Source: Aquitalea sp. (lineage in GTDB: Bacteria; Pseudomonadota; Gammaproteobacteria; Burkholderiales; Chromobacteriaceae). From it: a DNA stretch of 10,241 nt. A model generated the notes under the pieces. It was not told the origin of the DNA. It searched no databases and worked only from the letters and a program-made list of their open reading frames with translations. The stretch lies in the NCBI GenBank assembly GCA_019232735.1, contig JAFANL010000115.1, positions 1-10,241 of the forward strand, written 5' to 3'. Below are positions 8,343 to 10,241 of this stretch, piece by piece; the first letter of the stretch is position 1, and every line of letters starts with the position of its first letter. The position numbers were made by a program, and so were the translations under genes.

Positions 8343-8785
8343 AGGGTAAAGTCTCCAAGATGTTGCGCCAGGTCGGCCTGGTCGATGGCCAGGGCTTCCG
8401 TGGTCTGGCTGTCCCATTCCTCGGCATTCCACAGTTCAAAGCGGTTACCCATGCCGACCAGGGCCACGTCCTTGTCGAGTCCGACCAGGTCGCGCAAGCG
8501 GGAAGGCAGCAGGATGCGTCCGGCACTGTCCATGTCCAGCGTTTCTGCGTGGCCGAGCACGAGGCGCTGGTAGCGTTTCAGCGTGGGATTGCCGGTGGGA
8601 AGGGCGAGAAGGCGGGCTTCGACCGGACGCCAGTTGGGTTCGGGATAGATCAGCAGGTGATCGGGAGATTCGAGGGTAACCACCAGCTTGTGTCCGAACG
8701 CGGACAGCAGTGTCTCACGGTGTCTGGCCGGAATGGCCAAACGACCCTTGCTATCAAGAGAGACAATACTGACGCCGCCGATCAT
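8339..8785 (-). CDS. mraZ: Transcriptional regulator MraZ
   Basis: DNA-binding protein with two AbrB-like swapped-hairpin motifs. In E. coli it forms a ring-shaped oligomer that represses its own dcw promoter. The 148-residue protein (E. coli 152) shows both copies of the DxxGR motif: LDSKGRLAIP (10-19) and MDSAGRILLP (85-94). It also has LLIYPEPNW (44-52), RLVLGHAE (74-81) and FELWNAEEW (117-125). The start ATG at the complement of 8783-8785 gives the usual MraZ length and N-terminus. The ribosome binding site is weak: only GGTGGTG at -15 to -9. The frame stays open for 33 more codons up to a TTG, but that TTG lies in the -35 box of the promoter, so the longer protein is not credible. The gene overlaps rsmH by 4 bp. 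Its operator is visible just upstream. Confidence 0.95.
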   Translation of the reverse strand: MIGGVSIVSLDSKGRLAIPARHRETLLSAFGHKLVVTLESPDHLLIYPEPNWRPVEARLLALPTGNPTLKRYQRLVLGHAETLDMDSAGRILLPSRLRDLVGLDKDVALVGMGNRFELWNAEEWDSQTTEALAIDQADLAQHLGDFTL

Positions 8786-8808
8786 GAGCTGGACACCACC
8801 GCTGAAAG

Positions 8809-8829
8809 TTGGGGGCCGTCGCCCCACAA
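8809..8829 (-). promoter_or_regulatory. GC-rich hairpin in the mraZ leader
   Basis: On the minus strand GGGGC (8825-8821), a GACG loop and GCCCC (8816-8812) form a 5-bp stem. It extends by TTG/CAA across one bulged T. It sits about 23 nt before the mraZ start codon, within the predicted 5' leader, and its left arm includes the fourth MraZ box. No T tract follows, so it is not a standard terminator. A role in leader stability or in limiting mraZ translation is possible but unproven. Confidence 0.4.
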
Positions 8830-8857
8830 TTACCCACTTCACCCCACTTTTCGCCAC
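8823..8857 (-). promoter_or_regulatory. MraZ operator: four GTGG[C/G] boxes at 10-bp spacing
   Basis: Reading the minus strand, GTGGC, GTGGG, GTGGG and GTGGG start at 8857, 8847, 8837 and 8827, exactly 10 bp apart with 5-nt spacers of unrelated sequence. Direct repeats of this kind (TGGGN or GTGGG-type with 5-nt gaps) upstream of mraZ are the known binding site of MraZ. The first box shares two bases with the -10 element and the others cover the predicted transcription start, so binding should block RNA polymerase. A further GTGGGG at 8878-8873 lies 21 bp upstream of the first box. Confidence 0.88.
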
Positions 8858-8884
8858 TATAAGAAAGAACTTCCCCACGGTCAA
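8856..8884 (-). promoter_or_regulatory. dcw (mra) promoter, sigma70 type
   Basis: The minus strand has TTGACC (8884-8879) as -35, a 17-nt spacer and TATAGT (8861-8856) as -10. Both hexamers are close to consensus and the spacing is ideal. Transcription would start near 8849, inside the MraZ boxes, leaving a leader of about 64 nt before mraZ. Given the tight gene packing downstream, this is probably the main promoter of the cluster. Confidence 0.82.
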
Positions 8885-9094
8885 TATCGCCCGGCACTAA
8901 TTCACCTTTTGCGACAATGACTTAGCGACAGCCCCAAAAAGGGCTTTTCTTGTCAAATCAGGGAGTTAATAACGGCAGTCAAAGTGAGCTGTGAACTGGA
9001 ACGGTGCAGGAAGGCAACACAATGCTTTGCATGACGAAGGAATTTGGAATGGCAGTGCAGCATGGGGCTCGGTAAAACGGCAATAAAAAACAAA
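8885..9094. other. Intergenic stretch between gatB terminator and mra promoter, no convincing gene
   Basis: About 210 bp with lower GC content than the flanking genes, including an A/T-rich tract next to the gatB terminator. The only open frame of note (minus strand, 8953-9156) encodes 67 residues, runs through the gatB terminator stem and resembles no family I know. A perfect TTGACA occurs on the minus strand at about 8957-8952 but no suitable -10 follows it. A 6-mer direct repeat GCGACA occurs at 8911-8916 and 8925-8930. One hairpin with + strand terminator features is listed separately. Confidence 0.5.
8930..8950 (+). terminator. Terminator-like hairpin pointing along the + strand
   Basis: On the + strand AGCCC (8930-8934), a CAAAAA loop and GGGCT (8941-8945) form a 5-bp GC-rich stem followed by TTTCTTGT. 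This is the shape of a short intrinsic terminator for + strand transcripts, yet no + strand gene lies upstream. On the minus strand the hairpin is not followed by T residues. It may stop antisense transcription coming out of mraZ, end a small RNA, or be chance. Confidence 0.35.
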
Positions 9095-9138
9095 TGATTT
9101 AAATTAAAACAACAAGACGGCACGCCTTCGGCATGCCG
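9095..9138 (-). terminator. Intrinsic terminator of gatB
   Basis: On the minus strand CGGCATGCC (9138-9130), a GAA loop and GGCGTGCCG (9126-9118) form a 9-bp stem with one U-G pair. It is followed by a T-rich run (TCTTGTTGTTTTAATTT, 9117-9101 and beyond). The wobble pair would be a C-A mismatch on the opposite strand, so the hairpin is better formed in the gatB transcript. It lies about 43 nt after the gatB stop and separates gatB from the dcw cluster. Confidence 0.75.
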
Positions 9139-9149
9139 CCCGTCATTAT

Positions 9150-9170
9150 CCGCCACCAGCGTAGTGGCGG
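9150..9170 (-). other. Second hairpin directly after gatB
   Basis: CCGCCAC (9150-9156) and GTGGCGG (9164-9170) form a perfect 7-bp stem with a 7-nt loop, 10 nt downstream of the gatB stop. No T tract follows, so on its own it is unlikely to terminate. It could protect the 3' end of the gatB mRNA or assist the terminator that comes 11 nt later. Confidence 0.45.
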
Positions 9171-9180
9171 CCTTGCTGCA

Positions 9181-10241
9181 TCAAGCCAGCTTTTGTTTCA
9201 GGATTTCCTGCACCTGGGCCGGATTGGCCTTGCCCTTGGAAGCCTTCATCACCTGCCCGGCCAGTGCATTGAGTGCCTTTTCCTTGCCGGCGCGGAATTC
9301 TTCCACCGCCTTGGGGTTGGCGGCGATGGCCTCTTCCACCATCTTCTCGATGGCACCGACATCGGACACCTGCTTCAGGCCATCGCGTTCGATGATGGCG
9401 TCGGCGGACAGATCGCCGTCCCACAAGGCATCAAACACCTGCTTGGCCAGCTTGCTGGACAGGGTGTTGTCGGCAATGCGCAGGATCAGGCCGGTCAGAC
9501 GTTCGGCCGAAATCGGGCAGTCGCCGATGTCCTTGCCTTCACGGTTCAGGCGGGCGGCAATTTCACCATTCACCCAGTTGGCCGCCAGCTTGCCCTGACC
9601 GGAGGCCTGGGCTACCGCTTCAAAGTATTCCGCCGTGGCGCGGCTACCGGTCAGCAGGGCCGCATCATAGGCCGATACGCCGAAAGCTTCGACAAAACGG
9701 GCTTTCATCGCAGCAGGCAGTTCCGGCATTTCGCTGCGGATGCGGGCGATCTGCTCGTCGCTGATGCGTACCGGCAACAGGTCCGGATCGGGGAAGTAGC
9801 GGTAATCGTGCGCGTCTTCCTTGCTGCGCATCATGCGGGTTTCGCCGCTGTCCGGGTCGAACAGTACCGTCGCCTGCTCCACGCGGCCGCCGTCTTCCAG
9901 GGTGTCGATCTGCCACTGGATTTCGTACTTCATCGCCTGTTCGAGGAAGCGGAAGGAGTTGAGGTTCTTGATTTCGCGACGGGTGCCAAATTCCTGCTGG
10001 CCAAACGGACGCACGGACACGTTGGCATCCACGCGGAAGCTGCCTTCCTGCATATTGCCATCGCAAATACCCAGCCACATCACCAGGCTGTGCAAGGCGC
10101 GGGCATAGGCCACGGCCTCTTCCGGCGAGCGCATGTCCGGCTCGGACACCACTTCCAGCAGCGGGGTACCGGCGCGGTTGAGGTCGATGCCGGTCATGCC
10201 ATGGAAGTCTTCATGCAGCGATTTGCCGGCATCTTCTTCCA
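9181..10241 (-). CDS. gatB: Aspartyl/glutamyl-tRNA amidotransferase subunit B, 5' end outside window
   Basis: Kinase/transamidase subunit of GatCAB, which converts misacylated Glu-tRNA(Gln) and/or Asp-tRNA(Asn) to the correct amide forms in organisms that lack the matching synthetase. The open frame runs past the first Met seen here (at 10197) to the window edge, and that upstream part reads EEDAGKSLHEDF, a GatB core motif. So 352 C-terminal residues of about 475 are present. Also visible are GIDLNRAGTPLLEVVSEPDM, the GSFRVDANVSVRP segment, TRREIKNLNSF and DYRYFPDPDL of the catalytic domain. The helical tail and YqeY-like C-terminal domain contain ANWVNGEI and DVGAIEKMVEEAI, and the protein ends in ILKQKLA. 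The gene reads the same way as the dcw cluster but is probably a separate transcription unit, because a terminator and a 395-bp gap follow. Confidence 0.96.
   Translation of the reverse strand, partial: EEDAGKSLHEDFHGMTGIDLNRAGTPLLEVVSEPDMRSPEEAVAYARALHSLVMWLGICDGNMQEGSFRVDANVSVRPFGQQEFGTRREIKNLNSFRFLEQAMKYEIQWQIDTLEDGGRVEQATVLFDPDSGETRMMRSKEDAHDYRYFPDPDLLPVRISDEQIARIRSEMPELPAAMKARFVEAFGVSAYDAALLTGSRATAEYFEAVAQASGQGKLAANWVNGEIAARLNREGKDIGDCPISAERLTGLILRIADNTLSSKLAKQVFDALWDGDLSADAIIERDGLKQVSDVGAIEKMVEEAIAANPKAVEEFRAGKEKALNALAGQVMKASKGKANPAQVQEILKQKLA

Noticed and set aside
8343..8432. 30-codon N-terminal extension of rsmH
   Set aside because: It lies wholly inside mraZ in another frame and is unlike any RsmH N-terminus. 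The GTG at 8342 gives the normal start and a GTGA overlap.
72..8573. Very long open frames on the + strand opposite murD, mraY, murF, murE, ftsI and rsmH (323 to 562 codons)
   Set aside because: They mirror well-identified minus-strand genes, are rich in His, Gln, Gly and Arg, and show no known domain. They are explained by the strong third-position GC bias of the real genes.
9083..9110. AT-rich tract as a possible integration host factor site or promoter UP element
   Set aside because: The best match to the IHF consensus has at least two mismatches at fixed positions, and the tract is about 200 bp from the mra promoter. It is better explained as the tail of the gatB terminator.
8953..9156. 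67-codon minus-strand open frame between gatB and mraZ
   Set aside because: It runs through the gatB terminator stem and its T-rich tail, has no ribosome binding site of note and resembles no family I recognise. The composition is that of random intergenic DNA.
9181..10197. gatB starting at the Met at 10197
   Set aside because: The frame is open to the window edge and the upstream residues EEDAGKSLHEDF belong to the conserved GatB core, so the true start lies outside the window.

Overview
This window is the 5' two thirds of a division and cell wall (dcw) cluster, preceded by the 3' part of gatB. Every gene I can support lies on the minus strand, so the genes read from high to low coordinates. 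The high GC content, the Gln/Glu amidotransferase gene gatB, a Neisseria-like MurE N-terminus (compared from memory) and the order mraZ-rsmH-ftsL-ftsI-murE-murF-mraY-murD suggest a betaproteobacterium. The order Neisseriales, perhaps a Chromobacterium/Aquitalea-like genus, is my best guess; the genus is inference.

Layout in transcription order. (1) 10241 to 9181 holds the C-terminal ~352 residues of GatB, whose 5' end lies outside the window. (2) 9180 to 8786 is a 395-bp intergenic stretch. It has a hairpin just after gatB, then a hairpin with a T-rich tail (probable gatB terminator). Next come an AT-rich stretch without a convincing gene and a terminator-shaped hairpin pointing the wrong way (+ strand). 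Last is a well-formed sigma70-type promoter overlapped by four GTGG[C/G] boxes at exactly 10-bp spacing, the expected MraZ operator. A short GC-rich leader hairpin follows. (3) 8785 to 3 holds eight tightly packed genes: mraZ (regulator), rsmH (16S rRNA methyltransferase), ftsL and ftsI (septal divisome), murE and murF (cytoplasmic UDP-MurNAc-peptide ligases), mraY (lipid I synthase) and murD (D-Glu ligase). The first bases of the window hold an ATGA overlap where the next gene, expected to be ftsW, would start.

The genes form one functional unit. MurD, MurE and MurF build UDP-MurNAc-pentapeptide, MraY moves the sugar-peptide onto undecaprenyl phosphate, FtsI cross-links septal peptidoglycan and FtsL belongs to the FtsQLB complex that activates FtsW-FtsI. 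MraZ is expected to repress the whole unit from its own promoter. Junctions are 1-4 bp overlaps or gaps of at most 12 nt, which suggests a single transcript with translational coupling.

I see no mobile element, CRISPR array, tRNA, rRNA or unknown gene system. The region is ordinary housekeeping DNA. The points worth a second look are the mraZ control region, several start-codon corrections, a + strand terminator-like hairpin and a patch of rsmH with different codon use.
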